64,000 nucleotides of DNA from Planococcus halocryophilus (GTDB lineage: Bacteria > Bacillota > Bacilli > Bacillales_A > Planococcaceae): positions 592,001 through 656,000 of the forward strand of contig NZ_CP016537.2 in the NCBI RefSeq assembly GCF_001687585.2, given 5' to 3'. Made by a program: the position numbers and the translations under genes. Positions 35,949-44,547 of the stretch are shown here, in pieces; positions within the stretch are counted from its first letter, which is position 1, and each line of letters begins with the position of its first letter. The notes under the pieces were generated by a model, which was not told where the DNA came from, ran no database searches, and saw only the letters and a list, made by a program, of their open reading frames with translations.

Positions 35949-35987
35949 AAAAGAGGAGAGGAACCTATGGGTTTCTCTTCTTTTTTT
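35949..35987 (+). terminator. Terminator after the CNNM genes
   Basis: AGAGGAGAGGAACC and GGGTTTCTCTTCT pair imperfectly, followed by T7. Confidence 0.75.
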
Positions 35988-36038
35988 GGTAAATTATTGG
36001 TAAGGTGAAAAGAAGAGTGACAAAAAGGAGAGATGTGT

Positions 36039-36527
36039 ATGCAAGAACGTTCGACAAAATATATTCGAGAAGCGATATTGTTTTTCGGCGCGTTAATCTT
36101 TTTCGCCGTCGCCACTTTCTTGAGTTTGTACGAAGGTAGCCGGTTAGAAGATGTCTCTTGGGAATGGCCGTACTCTGCGATCTTTAGCAATTGGTTAAAC
36201 GGGGGCGTTGAATCGGCAGCCGATATATTGACCATCGATTACTTAGTGTATGCTGCGAAGTTCGCACCGTTGTTTCCAGTAATCATGTTTGTTTCTGCGT
36301 TTATTTTACTGCTGCAACTCGCTTCGTGGATCTTTAGAAAGAACAAAATTGTGTTGAGCGTGTTTTATTTAGCGTGCGCAGGGGTACTTTTCGTCATGAG
36401 TGGTGTATTCATGTCGTCGCCAACAGTCGGACTCGAGCTATTTTCTCGGATTTTCTTCATTATTGGCATTGTTTTGGTGATTTTAGGTGTGACCTCGTTA
36501 GTTAAAGTACGAAAACAAATAGCGTGA
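36039..36527 (+). CDS. Four-helix membrane protein of unknown function
   Basis: A 162-residue protein with about four hydrophobic segments (near 14-32, 75-98, 108-127 and 133-152). No motif recognised. AAAGGAG lies eight bases before ATG 36039; the ATG at 36033 is too close to it. It stands between the CNNM pair and a DUF1801 gene without shared regulation visible. Confidence 0.72.
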   Translation: MQERSTKYIREAILFFGALIFFAVATFLSLYEGSRLEDVSWEWPYSAIFSNWLNGGVESAADILTIDYLVYAAKFAPLFPVIMFVSAFILLLQLASWIFRKNKIVLSVFYLACAGVLFVMSGVFMSSPTVGLELFSRIFFIIGIVLVILGVTSLVKVRKQIA

Positions 36528-36529
36528 GG

Positions 36530-36608
36530 GCGTTGTTTGTGGCTTGTCGTAGTTTGTTTGCGCGACCCGGCCCGTTATTTGCGGGATATACGACTTTGTT
36601 TGCAATTT
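36530..36608 (+). repeat. Second-family 21-bp phased repeats (site A)
   Basis: TTTG/TTTGC anchors at 36536, 36557, 36578 and 36599, three steps of exactly 21 bp. Sequence (GTTTGTTTGCGCGA, ATTTGCGGGATATACGAC) is unrelated to the ACATGAA family. No gene here. Confidence 0.8.
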
Positions 36609-36639
36609 ATCCAAATTCAACGTGAAAGAAGGGGAATTT

Positions 36640-37002
36640 ATGAGTATTCAAACGATTGATGAATACATTCAGCAAGCTCCAGAAGACACGCGTGAAATTT
36701 TACGGACCTTGCGGAAAGTGATTCAAGAAGAAGCACCCGAAGCAAAAGAAACGATTAAGTACCAAATGCCAACATTTGTTTTGAACGGTAATTTGGTTCA
36801 TTTCGCTGCTTTTAAAAAACATATTGGCTTTTATCCAGTACCAAGTGGAATCGAAGCTTTTCAGCAAGAGCTTGCTCCGTATAAACAAGGAAAAGGTTCT
36901 GTCCAGTTTCCGCTAAATCAACCGATACCTTACGAATTAATTCGTAAAGTTGTTCGGTTTCGAATAGCTGAAAACTATAAAAAAGCAAACTCAAAACAAT
37001 AA
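36640..37002 (+). CDS. DUF1801 (YdhG-like) protein, second copy in window
   Basis: A 120-residue DUF1801 protein: SIQTIDEYIQQAPEDTREIL, then the core IKYQMPTFVLNGNLVHFAAF and GFYPVPSGIEAF. Related to B. subtilis YdhG; an iron-chaperone role has been suggested for the fold but is not visible from sequence. GAAGGGG precedes ATG 36640. It is only distantly similar to the copy at 4231. Confidence 0.85.
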   Translation: MSIQTIDEYIQQAPEDTREILRTLRKVIQEEAPEAKETIKYQMPTFVLNGNLVHFAAFKKHIGFYPVPSGIEAFQQELAPYKQGKGSVQFPLNQPIPYELIRKVVRFRIAENYKKANSKQ

Positions 37003-37009
37003 GCATCTC

Positions 37010-37043
37010 TAAAAAAAACAGGTCACTTGGCCTGTTTTTTTGT
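37010..37043 (+). terminator. Terminator after the second DUF1801 gene
   Basis: AAACAGG and CCTGTTT pair around a nine-base loop, followed by T7. Confidence 0.8.
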
Positions 37044-37191
37044 ATGTGACAAAGCAAACACTGCATCTTACCTGCTCATTTTGGCGTGTTACCTGAAAAG
37101 CACAGACAAAGAATGGATAGTAGCATAAACTTGGTTTATAAGTAGATGAGCGATAAGGATTTTAATATCGAGAGATAAGAGGTGAGGTCAG

Positions 37192-37653
37192 ATGAAAGTA
37201 TCTTTGAATATCGATAGTCAATTTGAAGAAACGAAAGTGATCATTGAGTGCAAAGAAATGGACGAGTCAATTAAAAGCATTATCGATTTTATCAATAAGC
37301 AAGAAGAGACGCGTTTTCTCGTTGGACGAGACGGCGATATGCAGCACATTTTGAAGCCAGCGGACATTCATTATTTCCACGCCACCAACGATAATGTCAC
37401 GGCGGTAACCGCTAAAGGCGAATTTCGCTTGAAAGAAAAGCTTTATGAATTAGAAGAAATGTTTCCATCTAGTCAGTTTATCAGGCTGTCAAAATCAGTC
37501 ATCGCCAATCTGAATGAATTAAGTCGTTTTGAAGCATCTTTTAACGGAACGCTATGTGTTTATTTTAATTCAGGCGCAAAAGAGTACGTGTCACGGAATT
37601 ACGTCAACGCTATTAAAGAATCTTTAAAAGTGAATAGGAGGAAAGGAAAATGA
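37192..37653 (+). CDS. LytTR-family DNA-binding regulator
   Basis: A 153-residue protein: a short N-terminal part of about 45 residues, then a LytTR domain (GRDGDMQHILKPADIHYFHA, then FIRLSKSVIANLNELSRFE and YVSRNYVNAIKESL). There is no receiver domain. The stop overlaps the start of the DUF3021 gene by ATGA. LytTR-DUF3021 pairs are widespread in Firmicutes, where the membrane partner is thought to restrain the regulator. Confidence 0.9.
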   Translation: MKVSLNIDSQFEETKVIIECKEMDESIKSIIDFINKQEETRFLVGRDGDMQHILKPADIHYFHATNDNVTAVTAKGEFRLKEKLYELEEMFPSSQFIRLSKSVIANLNELSRFEASFNGTLCVYFNSGAKEYVSRNYVNAIKESLKVNRRKGK

Positions 37654-38054
37654 AAACTTTTTTGATCCGCAGTATCGTCGGTATATTTTTTGGTGCTTTT
37701 CTCAGCATTGTCATGACCTACACCGTAATTTTGAATGGACAGGAAACTTTGGACAGTGGTTTGTTTTTGCAAAACTCGTTTGGTAGTATGCTATGCGGCT
37801 GGTTTTTCGCAGTCAGCAGCCTGATTTTTGATCACCACAACTGGTCATTGCGTCGTCAAACTGTGGTGCATTTCATCACCGTCATCGTGTTGTATTTCGT
37901 GTTAGCATTCGGGATCGGCTGGTTCCCCTTCACTGTAGAAGGCTTTCTATTGATTCTCGTCATCTTTGTGGTGTTCTACTTGTTGTTCTGGTTCGCTTTT
38001 TATTTCTACTTTAAAAATCAAGCGCAGAAAATGAATAAAGAGTTGAATAGTTAA
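37650..38054 (+). CDS. DUF3021 membrane protein, partner of the LytTR regulator
   Basis: A 134-residue protein with four membrane segments (about 6-28, 40-62, 73-92 and 98-125). The gene overlaps the LytTR gene by four bases and ends in a terminator. The pairing, length and topology match DUF3021. It probably acts as a membrane sensor or inhibitor of the regulator; this is family inference. Confidence 0.88.
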   Translation: MKTFLIRSIVGIFFGAFLSIVMTYTVILNGQETLDSGLFLQNSFGSMLCGWFFAVSSLIFDHHNWSLRRQTVVHFITVIVLYFVLAFGIGWFPFTVEGFLLILVIFVVFYLLFWFAFYFYFKNQAQKMNKELNS

Positions 38055-38056
38055 TA

Positions 38057-38088
38057 GGAAACCAGCCCTCGTGGCTGGTTTTTATAGT
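38057..38088 (+). terminator. Terminator of the LytTR-DUF3021 operon
   Basis: AACCAGCC and GGCTGGTT pair around CTCGT, followed by TTTAT. Confidence 0.85.
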
Positions 38089-38114
38089 GTAAGGGCTTTT
38101 GAAAAAGCGAAATC

Positions 38115-38205
38115 GGTCGTTGTTTGCGGGAACTCGTAGTTTGTTTGCGCGAATCCGCCCGTTGTTTGCGGGATATACGACTTTGTTTGCAATTCGCTCA
38201 AAAAC
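38115..38205 (+). repeat. Second-family 21-bp phased repeats (site B)
   Basis: TTTGC at 38123, 38144, 38165 and 38186, three steps of exactly 21 bp. Near-identical to site A at 36530 in its last three units. Confidence 0.85.
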
Positions 38206-38236
38206 AAAACCCGAATTACCCAAAACAAGAAAAATG

Positions 38237-38272
38237 CGTATCAAGCGCGACTCGCTTGATACGCATTTTTCG
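38237..38272. terminator. Perfect-stem bidirectional terminator
   Basis: GCGTATCAAGCG and CGCTTGATACGC form a 12-base perfect stem around CGACT, with ATTTTT on one side and AAAAAT on the other. It ends the minus-strand pair at 38275-38722. Confidence 0.9.
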
Positions 38273-38274
38273 AT

Positions 38275-38442
38275 TTAATCTTGTGTCAGCTTCTCTAGTT
38301 GTTTATGCTCCAAAGCAAGCTTGTCCCGCTGTAATTGAATATCGGCTAGCTTAATCTCGGATTTTCGATAAATATCGAAAGCAGCGAGAAGGATCAAGCC
38401 AGTAAAAATAATCGTAATCATTAAGTAAAACCCAATTTCCAA
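38275..38442 (-). CDS. Small single-span membrane protein
   Basis: A 55-residue protein starting at TTG 38442, with AAAGGAG eight bases upstream. Residues about 3-23 (IGFYLMITIIFTGLILLAAF) form one membrane helix; the rest is a charged coiled-coil-like tail (RDKLALEHKQLEKLTQD). It begins 13 bases after the stop of the 88-residue gene and is followed by the perfect terminator. Not recognised; placement and signals support a real gene. Confidence 0.7.
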   Translation of the reverse strand: MEIGFYLMITIIFTGLILLAAFDIYRKSEIKLADIQLQRDKLALEHKQLEKLTQD

Positions 38443-38455
38443 AGTTATCACTCCT

Positions 38456-38722
38456 TTACCCGTTCAACGCTTGTTGCGCAAGGTGCTGGTCTTTTTTCTC
38501 CACATACAAATCATATTGTGCAGTATTTGTCATAGCCTCGCGCATATGTGAAGAGCCGATATGACCTTCAGTGCCATGAACATTGGCGTTCACTTTTAGC
38601 ACCGTGTCATAGCCGATGCCTTGTGCGCGAAGGCTGTCGACCGCTTGATAATACATGCTGTCACCAAAAGCAGTATAAGCCAAATGCTTCCTCTTAAAAA
38701 ATATCCACCGAACCAGTCCCAT
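38456..38722 (-). CDS. Conserved-looking small protein, unknown function
   Basis: An 88-residue protein, not recognised. A short hydrophobic/basic start (GLVRWIFFKRKHLAY) is followed by a soluble segment with GDSMYYQAVDSLRAQGIGYD and a HGTEGHIGSSHMREAM part containing three His. GAGGAGTG precedes ATG 38722. It is divergent from floT and forms a two-gene unit with the small membrane protein. Confidence 0.72.
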   Translation of the reverse strand: MGLVRWIFFKRKHLAYTAFGDSMYYQAVDSLRAQGIGYDTVLKVNANVHGTEGHIGSSHMREAMTNTAQYDLYVEKKDQHLAQQALNG

Positions 38723-38853
38723 ATCGCCACTCCTCTCAAATTACGAAGTCCTTATAATGAGTAATACGAAAGAACAAGCGAAGGGTTTCATCTTATTACC
38801 ACTAACATGTTGTAGAGAAGACAAAAAAATCCAGTAGCAATATTTGGTTTTAT

Positions 38854-38879
38854 TGAAACATTTATACATATCAATCGTA
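38854..38879 (+). promoter_or_regulatory. SigW-type promoter of floT
   Basis: TGAAAC (38854-38859) and CGTA (38876-38879) are separated by exactly 16 bases, the established SigW pattern. B. subtilis floT (yuaG) is in the SigW regulon, so this is an expected but well-supported site. Confidence 0.8.
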
Positions 38880-38950
38880 TTAATACTATAGGCCACCATC
38901 ATAAGCTTGAAAGATCGTGCGTCAAATAGCCAAAGGGGAGTGGAAAGAAC

Positions 38951-40435
38951 ATGCAGTCATTAGGAATTATTACAGTCATTATTGCGTTAGTCATCATCGC
39001 GGCAATTGCAGGGGTTGGGTATTTTTTCTGGATGAAGATTCGTTACCGCACGGCAAAATCCAATGAAGCGTTGATCATCACGGGACCAAAATTAGGAGAT
39101 CCGGAAAAAGATACGAATATTTTCACCGACGATGAAGGTCGTTCTATGAAAATCATTCGAGGCGGCGGCTATCTGTTAAGACGCTTCCAAACGTCAACGC
39201 CGGTTAGTTTGACGTCATTCCAATTAAAACTAGCAACACCGCGTGTCTACACAAATGCAGGTGTGCCAATTGTGGCCGACGCTGTGGCAATGGTGAAAGT
39301 CGCCGACACGTTAAATGGCATTGCCAATTACGCCGAGCAGTTTCTTGGCAAAAAACAAGAAGAAATTGAAACGGAAATTATCGAAGTGCTTGGCAGTAAT
39401 TTACGTGCGATTCTTTCAAAAATGACAGTGGAAGACATCAATAGCGACCGCGAAAAATTCAATACGGACGTTCAAGATGTCGCTCAAAAACAACTAGACT
39501 TGATGGGCTTTAAAATCACGTCACTCGGATTGACTGATTTGCGTGATGCCGATGAAGACAACGGCTACTTGGAAAACTTAGGTCGCCCGCGTATCGCCGA
39601 AGTGCGGAAGCTCGCGGAAATTGCCGAAGCTAACACGGAACGCGAAACACGTATTCACCGCGCGCAAACTGACCAAGAAGCGAAAGAAGAAGAATACAAA
39701 CGTCAAATTTCAACGGCTCAATCGAAAAAAGAAAAAGACATAAAAGACGCTGCGTTCAAAGAAGAAACCGAACGTGCGCGTGCCAAGTCCGAGCAGTCTT
39801 ACGAGCTAGAAAAAGCCAAGCTTGCGATGGAAATCCAGGACGAAGAACTCAGTATGCAATTCGCGGCACGTGAACGCGCAGTTAAACTCGAAGAAGAAGA
39901 AAGCAAAGTGCGTAAAACAAAAGCCGATGCCACGTACTACGAAACAACGCGTTCCGCTGAAGCCGACGCGCGCCGTGCGGTCATCGACGGGGAAGCAAAA
40001 GCGAAGATCAAACGTGACGAAGGTGCCGCAGAAGCAGAAGTTATTCGCGAGCGCGGTAAAGCCGAAGCTGAGTCTCGTAAACTACTGGCTGAAGCAATGG
40101 AAGAACACGGCGACGTCATCATCACCGAAAAACTGATCGACATGCTGCCGGTGTTCGCGGAAAAAGTTGCCTTACCACTAAGCAATATCGAATCGGTGAA
40201 AATCATTGATTCCGGTAACGGCCAAGGCATCCCGTCATTCGGCAAGAGTGTCACGAAAACCATGGTTGACATGCAAGAGCCGCTCAAAGAAATGACCGGT
40301 ATCGACATTGGCGAATTGCTGAAATCGTACGTCAACCGCAATAACCAACCGGCTCCACAAGCACCGGTTGCGGCAATGCCAGTGGTGCAAAAAGAAGAAG
40401 TTGAGGATGCGAATAAACCAACAGAAGAATTGTAA
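38951..40435 (+). CDS. floT: Flotillin FloT
   Basis: A 494-residue flotillin: an N-terminal membrane hairpin/segment (about 5-27), the SPFH/band-7 domain (about 30-220), a long Glu/Ala/Lys coiled coil with repeated AEAE/KAEAE segments (about 225-390), and a C-terminal variable region. It organises functional membrane microdomains. GGGGAGTGGAAAG precedes the ATG; a SigW-type promoter lies 75 bp upstream. B. subtilis has yuaF (NfeD-like) before it; here that gene is absent and two unrelated minus-strand genes occupy the upstream side. Confidence 0.93.
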   Translation: MQSLGIITVIIALVIIAAIAGVGYFFWMKIRYRTAKSNEALIITGPKLGDPEKDTNIFTDDEGRSMKIIRGGGYLLRRFQTSTPVSLTSFQLKLATPRVYTNAGVPIVADAVAMVKVADTLNGIANYAEQFLGKKQEEIETEIIEVLGSNLRAILSKMTVEDINSDREKFNTDVQDVAQKQLDLMGFKITSLGLTDLRDADEDNGYLENLGRPRIAEVRKLAEIAEANTERETRIHRAQTDQEAKEEEYKRQISTAQSKKEKDIKDAAFKEETERARAKSEQSYELEKAKLAMEIQDEELSMQFAARERAVKLEEEESKVRKTKADATYYETTRSAEADARRAVIDGEAKAKIKRDEGAAEAEVIRERGKAEAESRKLLAEAMEEHGDVIITEKLIDMLPVFAEKVALPLSNIESVKIIDSGNGQGIPSFGKSVTKTMVDMQEPLKEMTGIDIGELLKSYVNRNNQPAPQAPVAAMPVVQKEEVEDANKPTEEL

Positions 40436-40440
40436 GTAAT

Positions 40441-40480
40441 ACACCCCAAGAGCCTCATAAAGGTTCTTGGGGTTTTATGT
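40441..40480 (+). terminator. Terminator after floT
   Basis: ACCCCAAGA.CC and GG.TCTTGGGGT pair, followed by TTTAT. Confidence 0.75.
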
Positions 40481-40489
40481 AGAGGCACA

Positions 40490-40648
40490 GTGAATTTATA
40501 CAATGACCCGCTTCGTTGCGATGGAGTATACCCAGCAGGTGAGGAGTTCTATAACGAAATCATTGCTAACACCGAACTAGTCGCTATTAGAGTAGGAGAA
40601 GACGAAGAAGTAATTCGGTTGATCGAACTGTTGGAAATGGGACCTTAA
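40490..40648 (+). CDS. Possible small protein (52 residues), unknown
   Basis: GTG 40490 opens a 52-codon frame with reasonable composition (NLYNDPLRCDGVYPAGEEF then an acidic C-terminus). AGAGG is only four bases upstream, which is weak. The frame is also open upstream as far as the floT terminator, so this could be a remnant of a larger gene. A strong terminator follows at 40668. Confidence 0.35.
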   Translation: MNLYNDPLRCDGVYPAGEEFYNEIIANTELVAIRVGEDEEVIRLIELLEMGP

Positions 40649-40667
40649 CTAGCAAATAAATTAACTA

Positions 40668-40706
40668 CAAAAAAGAGTGAACAGCCAAACCTGTTCACTC
40701 TTTTTG
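40668..40706 (+). terminator. Strong terminator
   Basis: AAAAAGAGTGAACAG and CTGTTCACTCTTTTT form a 15-base perfect stem around CCAAAC. Confidence 0.92.
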
Positions 40707-40786
40707 CGATTTTTTACGGACGAAACAAGCAAAATAAGGTAGCATTAGAAATGCAGTGAAAATTTAGATAAAAGGGGAGTCAAAAA

Positions 40787-42106
40787 ATGAAAGGGATTAC
40801 ACGTTTTTCGAATAATTTAATGGAGCGCTATTTACCCGATCCGTTTTTATTCGTTATTATCTTGACAGTGGTCGTCTTCGGGCTAGGCTTAGGCTTAACG
40901 GATTCGTCGCCTGTCCAGATGGTGGCGTTTTGGGGTGAAGGATTTTGGGCATTACTAGCATTCTCGATGCAAATGGTGCTCGTACTGGTTACTGGATTTG
41001 TGCTAGCGAGCAGCCCGATTTTCAAAAAGGGACTAGGCAAGCTTGCGAGTTTTGCGAAGTCACCAGGCAGTGCCATTCTTTGGGTGACGATTGTGTCACT
41101 GGCAGCAAGCTGGATCAACTGGGGATTTGGCTTAGTTATTGGTGCTTTGTTCGCCAAAGAATTGGCGAAGCGCGTGGAGAATGTCGATTACCGCTTATTG
41201 ATTGCCAGTGCGTATTCAGGGTTCTTGATTTGGCACGCTGGATTCTCGGGATCGATTCCATTATCGATCGCGACAGAAGGTCACCCGTTCGTTGACAAAA
41301 TCGGTATTATCCCAACGACTGAAACGATTTTTTCTAGTTATAACTTAATCATCGTTGCTGCATTATTAATCATTGTACCGTTATTAAATCGCATGATGAT
41401 GCCAAGTAAAGAAGAAACAATCACAGTCGATCCGAAAGTTCTGGTTGAACCAAAAGTCGAGGAACTTCCGACTAAATCGGAGATGACTCCAGCAGCACGA
41501 CTGGAAAACAGCTGGATTTTATCCGCCATTATTGGTGTACTGGGTATTTCTTATATTGCGTATTATTTTATTCAAAATGGCTTTGCGTTAACGCTCGACG
41601 TGGTTAACTTTATGTTCTTGTTCCTCGGTATCCTATTCCACGGAACGCCTCGTAAGTACTTGGTCGCGGTTCAAGAAGCGGTCAAAGGAGCGGGTGCAAT
41701 CATCGTTCAATTCCCGTTTTACGCAGGAATTATGGGGATGATGACAGCATCTGGGTTAGCAGCTGTCATTTCAGAAGCGTTCGTCAGCATTTCAACGGTA
41801 GACACGTTCCCGCTGTTTGCATTTTTAAGTGCAGGACTCGTCAACTTTTTCGTTCCTTCAGGTGGCGGACAATGGGCCGTTCAAGCACCGATTATGTTAG
41901 AAGCTGCAGAAATGCTTGGCAGTGACCCGGCGAAAGTCGCGATGGCAGTTGCTTGGGGTGACGCATGGACAAACATGATCCAGCCGTTCTGGGCTTTACC
42001 AGCACTGGCAATCGCCGGACTCAAAGCGAAAGACATTATGGGCTTTTGTGTGATTGTGTTGGTTGTTAGTGGCGTAGTGATTGGGTTAGGACTGTTAATC
42101 TTGTAA
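40787..42106 (+). CDS. AtoE-type short-chain fatty acid transporter
   Basis: A 439-residue membrane protein with about 11 hydrophobic segments, matching the AtoE/TIGR00366 family: SNNLMERYLPDPFLFVIIL at the start, ASWINWGFGLVIGALFAKE and the late VPSGGGQWAVQAP. Family members take up short-chain fatty acids such as acetoacetate or butyrate. Single gene with its own terminator. AAAGGGGAG precedes the ATG. Confidence 0.9.
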   Translation: MKGITRFSNNLMERYLPDPFLFVIILTVVVFGLGLGLTDSSPVQMVAFWGEGFWALLAFSMQMVLVLVTGFVLASSPIFKKGLGKLASFAKSPGSAILWVTIVSLAASWINWGFGLVIGALFAKELAKRVENVDYRLLIASAYSGFLIWHAGFSGSIPLSIATEGHPFVDKIGIIPTTETIFSSYNLIIVAALLIIVPLLNRMMMPSKEETITVDPKVLVEPKVEELPTKSEMTPAARLENSWILSAIIGVLGISYIAYYFIQNGFALTLDVVNFMFLFLGILFHGTPRKYLVAVQEAVKGAGAIIVQFPFYAGIMGMMTASGLAAVISEAFVSISTVDTFPLFAFLSAGLVNFFVPSGGGQWAVQAPIMLEAAEMLGSDPAKVAMAVAWGDAWTNMIQPFWALPALAIAGLKAKDIMGFCVIVLVVSGVVIGLGLLIL

Positions 42107-42111
42107 ATAAA

Positions 42112-42148
42112 AACGATCTTGCCTACTAAAGGGCAAGGTCGTTTTTAT
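42112..42148 (+). terminator. Terminator after the AtoE-like gene
   Basis: AAAACGATCTTGCC and GGCAAGGTCGTTTT pair with one G-T, then T. Confidence 0.85.
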
Positions 42149-42275
42149 GTTGTGGCAAAAGTCGAAGTGAGATAGCGATAGGTGAGTGTGTATGCTTATA
42201 TATAAAGTTAGACTTAGGCGGCTTACAGAGAACATTGAATTATCATAAATAGTACGAATATTCAGAATTTATTGG

Positions 42276-42303
42276 TTGCAGTAGAAGTGATTTGCAGTAT
42301 GAT
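42276..42303 (+). promoter_or_regulatory. Possible promoter of the three-gene ABC exporter operon
   Basis: TTGCAG and TATGAT with a 16-base spacer, 37 bases before the first gene. Confidence 0.4.
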
Positions 42304-42339
42304 AGAACAAAGCAGTTTTTAAGAGAGCGGGGTGTCTAC

Positions 42340-43272
42340 ATGCTTAAAACAGAAAAGCTGACGAAAAAATTCAAAGATACGCTCGCGGTAGATGAAGTGA
42401 CAATCGAGCTGGGACAAGGAGAATCTGTAGGGTTGCTCGGGCCAAACGGGGCAGGTAAATCCACCGCCATTTCGATGATTTCCACTTTGATTCAACCGAC
42501 TTCTGGCGATGTTCGTCTCAATGGCAAAAGCGTCTTGAAAAAACCAGGGGAGATGCGCAAGGTGCTTGGCGTGGTTCCTCAGAAAATCGCGTTGTATGAA
42601 GAATTGAGTGCATATGAGAATTTGAAGTTTTTCGGGCGTATCTATGGCTTGTCAGGGAAAAAGCTGGAGGAGCGCATCCAAATCGTGCTGGAACTGGTCG
42701 GTTTAAGCGACCGCCAAAAAGAATTGGTCAAAAAATATTCTGGCGGGATGCAGCGACGTGTCAATTTGGCGGCAGCGATGTTGCATGAACCGGAAGTACT
42801 TATCATGGACGAACCAACTGTCGGCATCGATCCACAATCTCGCAATCACTTGCTGGAAACAATTCGCAAGCTGAACCGGGAACAAGGAATGACAGTTCTT
42901 TACACGAGCCATTATATGGAGGAAGTCGAAAAGCTTTGTGATCGCGTGTACATTATGGACCATGGCAAAGTCATTGCTGCCGGAACAAAAGATGAATTGA
43001 AAGGTGTTTTGTCGGAAGAAGAGACCGTGTTAATCGAATTTGATCAAAACTATCCGCCGTTATTCGAGAAAATCAGTCAGATGGAGGGGATCAATCATGC
43101 AGTAGTGAGCGACAATCGCTTGAAGCTCATTATTCCAAAAGGCGTGCGTGTACTGGGAACTCTCTTCCATGAGGCAGAGCGCTACAACGCACAAATCATT
43201 AATGTTACCGTGCAGAAACCTACACTTGAAGATGTATTTCTCCGGCTGACGGGCCGGAAATTGCGGGACTGA
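42340..43272 (+). CDS. ABC-2 exporter ATPase (DrrA-like)
   Basis: A 310-residue ATPase with Walker A GPNGAGKST, signature YSGGMQRRVNLAAAM, Walker B VLIMDEPTVGID and H-loop YTSHYMEE. The C-terminal extension of about 85 residues is like DrrA/NatA-type drug-export ATPases. ATG 42340 follows GAGCGGGGTG; the in-frame extension to 42292 lies across the promoter and is rejected. First of three tightly spaced genes. Confidence 0.9.
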   Translation: MLKTEKLTKKFKDTLAVDEVTIELGQGESVGLLGPNGAGKSTAISMISTLIQPTSGDVRLNGKSVLKKPGEMRKVLGVVPQKIALYEELSAYENLKFFGRIYGLSGKKLEERIQIVLELVGLSDRQKELVKKYSGGMQRRVNLAAAMLHEPEVLIMDEPTVGIDPQSRNHLLETIRKLNREQGMTVLYTSHYMEEVEKLCDRVYIMDHGKVIAAGTKDELKGVLSEEETVLIEFDQNYPPLFEKISQMEGINHAVVSDNRLKLIIPKGVRVLGTLFHEAERYNAQIINVTVQKPTLEDVFLRLTGRKLRD

Positions 43273-43284
43273 GGAGGCAACGGA

Positions 43285-44547
43285 ATGTTCGCTTTTCTAG
43301 TAAAAGACATCATGCTATTGCTCCGTGACCGGTCACAATTATTGATCCTTCTGGCCATGCCATTTTTACTCATCGCTATTTTAGGTTTTTCGCTCCGTGG
43401 CATTTTCTCGGGAGATTTGGAGGCGCTGGAAATGGATGTGGCACTTGTCGCGCTAGATGACGAAGCGCAAGCGGTCGAACAGATCCAAAACGAAATCGAG
43501 TCGATGGATTTACAGCAAGCGGAAAATATGGCATTAAAACAAGCGGCCGAATCAGCTAAGCCGCAGACCTTGTTTATATCGCTGCTGGAAAGTGAAAGCT
43601 TGAACAAGCTAATCACCTTGGAAAAAATGGATCAAGCACAGGCGAATGAAAGCTTGGAAGAAAAGGCGATTGATGCCGTCATCATTATTCCGGCTGGATT
43701 TTCTGAAGCGGCTTTGAGGAATATGTTGTTCGGCGCAAGTGGTACTGGGGAGCTGGAAGTGGTAGTGGCAGATTTATCTTCCACAAAAGCTGAAATCCTC
43801 AATACAATAGTCAACGAATTTGTACAAACTGTAAATTTTGAAGCCTCTTTCACACGACTCGCCGGGGGGGACATTCCGCTAGCGGAAGTTTTGGGGGAAG
43901 AAGAAACAATCACTACCCGTCCACCAATCAGTTCTTTTCAGTACTATACGATTGGCATGGCTGTAATGTTCGTCTTGTTTACGGGATCAACGCTTGCATC
44001 ACAAGCAAACCTTGAACAAACCCAAATGGTCTTTGACCGAATTCGGTTGTCCAATCGTCCTCCGCTACTGTATTTGGGAAGCAAAGCGCTTGCAGCGGCG
44101 GCAATCGTGTTTGTGCAGCTTACCTTATTGTTTGGGTTATCTGCGCTTTTATTTCAGACCTTTCCTGTGAACTCCTGGTCATTTTGGTCGGGGATGGCTA
44201 TCATATCCACCACGTTGGCAATTGCAGTCGGCTGCTTGGCTGCGCTAATGGTCGCTTTGACATTGAAACTTGAAAGTGACGCAGTGCCAGCAATATTTTC
44301 TGGGGGCATTATTTCCCTATTGGGCATCGTCGGCGGAAGTTTTATGCCGATTGAAAGCATGCCAGAAATATTGCAAGCAATCGGTAATTGGACACCGAAT
44401 GGCGCCGCTCTTACAGCTTATTTTTCTTGGATATTGCAGCCGGATACAAGTCGGTTATGGTTGCCGCTGTTGAGAATCGCTGCCACAGCGGTCTTGTTTT
44501 TGCTAGTGGCACTTGCACTATTCCCGAGAAAGGGGGGAGTCGCATGA
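43285..44547 (+). CDS. ABC-2 exporter permease 1
   Basis: A 420-residue ABC-2 permease of the YhgE/NatB-like type: one N-terminal helix, a large extracytoplasmic insert (about 40-215) rich in Gln/Glu, then six C-terminal membrane segments. GAGGAGG precedes the ATG 13 bases after the ATPase stop. Its stop overlaps the next permease start (ATGA), so two different permease halves are made with one ATPase. Confidence 0.87.
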   Translation: MFAFLVKDIMLLLRDRSQLLILLAMPFLLIAILGFSLRGIFSGDLEALEMDVALVALDDEAQAVEQIQNEIESMDLQQAENMALKQAAESAKPQTLFISLLESESLNKLITLEKMDQAQANESLEEKAIDAVIIIPAGFSEAALRNMLFGASGTGELEVVVADLSSTKAEILNTIVNEFVQTVNFEASFTRLAGGDIPLAEVLGEEETITTRPPISSFQYYTIGMAVMFVLFTGSTLASQANLEQTQMVFDRIRLSNRPPLLYLGSKALAAAAIVFVQLTLLFGLSALLFQTFPVNSWSFWSGMAIISTTLAIAVGCLAALMVALTLKLESDAVPAIFSGGIISLLGIVGGSFMPIESMPEILQAIGNWTPNGAALTAYFSWILQPDTSRLWLPLLRIAATAVLFLLVALALFPRKGGVA

